Made by a program: the position numbers and the translations under genes. Shown one piece after another: positions 30,579-31,221 of a stretch of DNA of 31,221 nucleotides. Each line of letters starts with the position of its first letter. Positions within the stretch are counted from its first letter, which is position 1. Source of the stretch: an uncultured Bacilli bacterium. GTDB taxonomy: Bacteria > Bacillota_I > Bacilli_A > RF39 > UBA660. Where the stretch lies: NCBI GenBank assembly GCA_944332505.1, contig CALVKC010000006.1, positions 1 through 31,221 of the forward strand, given 5' to 3'. The notes under the pieces were generated by a model, which was given only the letters and a program-made list of their open reading frames with translations, was not told where the DNA came from and did not search any database.

Positions 30579-31221
30579 TAAATTTATATAATTTAGATGG
30601 AAGCACAGGTTTTCATGTGGGGTTTATATTAAGTACTGTTAGTTATGTAACAAATGAATCATTAAGTGTACACAAAATAGATCTTAATACATCCACTGTG
30701 ACAGACATAACTTCAGATTATACTATAGTGACAAGTACTGCTCAAGATAGAGATTATTATTATATTTCAGAAGAAATTGATACTACACACTGGTTTACAG
30801 TAATTAATTCTACTAATAATAATACTACTTCTATGGATATTACATCTTATACTGAAACTTCTGCTGTAGCATATTATGATAACATGGATATTGATATAGA
30901 TTATGGAAAATATTATAAATATACACCAGCTCAAACACAATTTACATTGAATGATGCTAATCAATTATTTCCAGATGTATGCGCATTAGGTTCTGATGGT
31001 GCGTACACAGGAACACTCTCTCAAAATGTTTCTAATACATTTGAAGATGTGAATGCTGAAATATTTGCTAAACTTCAACTAGCTTATGACTCTATGGAAC
31101 CAGTTGTATTATCTAGTGGTGATACATATTGGAATAGTGATATTGTGTGTATACCAACTAAATTAGATGGTACTGCCTTATTAGATACATCAAATATTAC
31201 TAATATGTCTAGTATGTTTAG
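30539..31221 (+). pseudogene. Continuation of the adhesin in the shifted frame (partial, right edge)
   Basis: From 30539 the -1 frame reads without stops to the window end (227 codons). It begins NYNDELQQNTGCLVNLYNLDG and continues as natural fibre-like sequence. It ends with LLDTSNITNMSSMF, the start of a BspA/DUF285-type leucine-rich repeat, which is common in surface adhesins. No start codon or ribosome site opens this frame: an upstream TAA sits at 30524. It therefore belongs to the 29649 gene. The DUF285 repeats suggest binding to a host surface partner. The remaining part lies beyond the window. Confidence 0.65.

Overview
The window looks like part of a tailed-phage genome (or phage-like element) with very AT-rich DNA. 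A host in the Firmicutes, perhaps Clostridia, is inferred from three things: strong AGGAGG-type ribosome sites before almost every gene, near-consensus sigma-A promoters with 17-bp spacers, and Gram-positive lysis genes (GH25 endolysin, small holin). No integrase, lysogeny repressor, tRNA or CRISPR array is visible. Standard stop codons are used throughout.

Layout. (1) 1-1536, minus strand: the N-terminal exonuclease part of a phage DNA polymerase, running off the left edge, and two small unknown genes. (2) 1537-1909: a divergent control region. (3) 1910-6890, plus strand: PD-(D/E)XK nuclease, DNA methyltransferase, PAPS-reductase-like PP-loop protein, a small helical protein and a primase/D5-type helicase. 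(4) 7005-9749, plus strand: small and large terminase, then an HNH endonuclease. (5) 9781-19066, minus strand: an inserted accessory block. It holds a ribbon-helix-helix (RHH) protein beside a phased array of eighteen 12-bp units, an origin-like AT-rich stretch, a RuvB-like ATPase with a zinc-ribbon partner, a MoxR-type ATPase paired with a metallopeptidase/VWA protein, an Api92-like protein and many very small genes. (6) 19455 to the end, plus strand: SPP1-type portal, scaffold-like protein, holin, endolysin, a membrane-anchored HExxH protein, a possible head-tail connector, and tail-fibre or receptor-binding genes mixed with two membrane proteins, one carrying a GAF-like domain. The last fibre gene is split by a frameshift in an (AT)5 run and runs off the right edge. 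No convincing major capsid gene is seen.

How it fits together. Three minus-strand promoters (at 13111, 17400 and 19204) share TTGACT and nearly identical spacers with a palindromic ACTTTTAATTAAAAGT core, so most of the accessory block looks like one co-regulated regulon. Two plus-strand promoters (before the portal and before the connector-like gene) share TTGTACTCCA(C/T)TTG and probably form a structural-gene class. The most unusual parts are the RHH gene with its 12-bp array (centromere-, operator- or origin-like), the MoxR/VWA-metallopeptidase pair in the same regulon as a RuvB-like ATPase, the methyltransferase/PP-loop pair that may modify phage DNA, a structured RNA candidate at 17477-17554, and the frameshift-split fibre gene.
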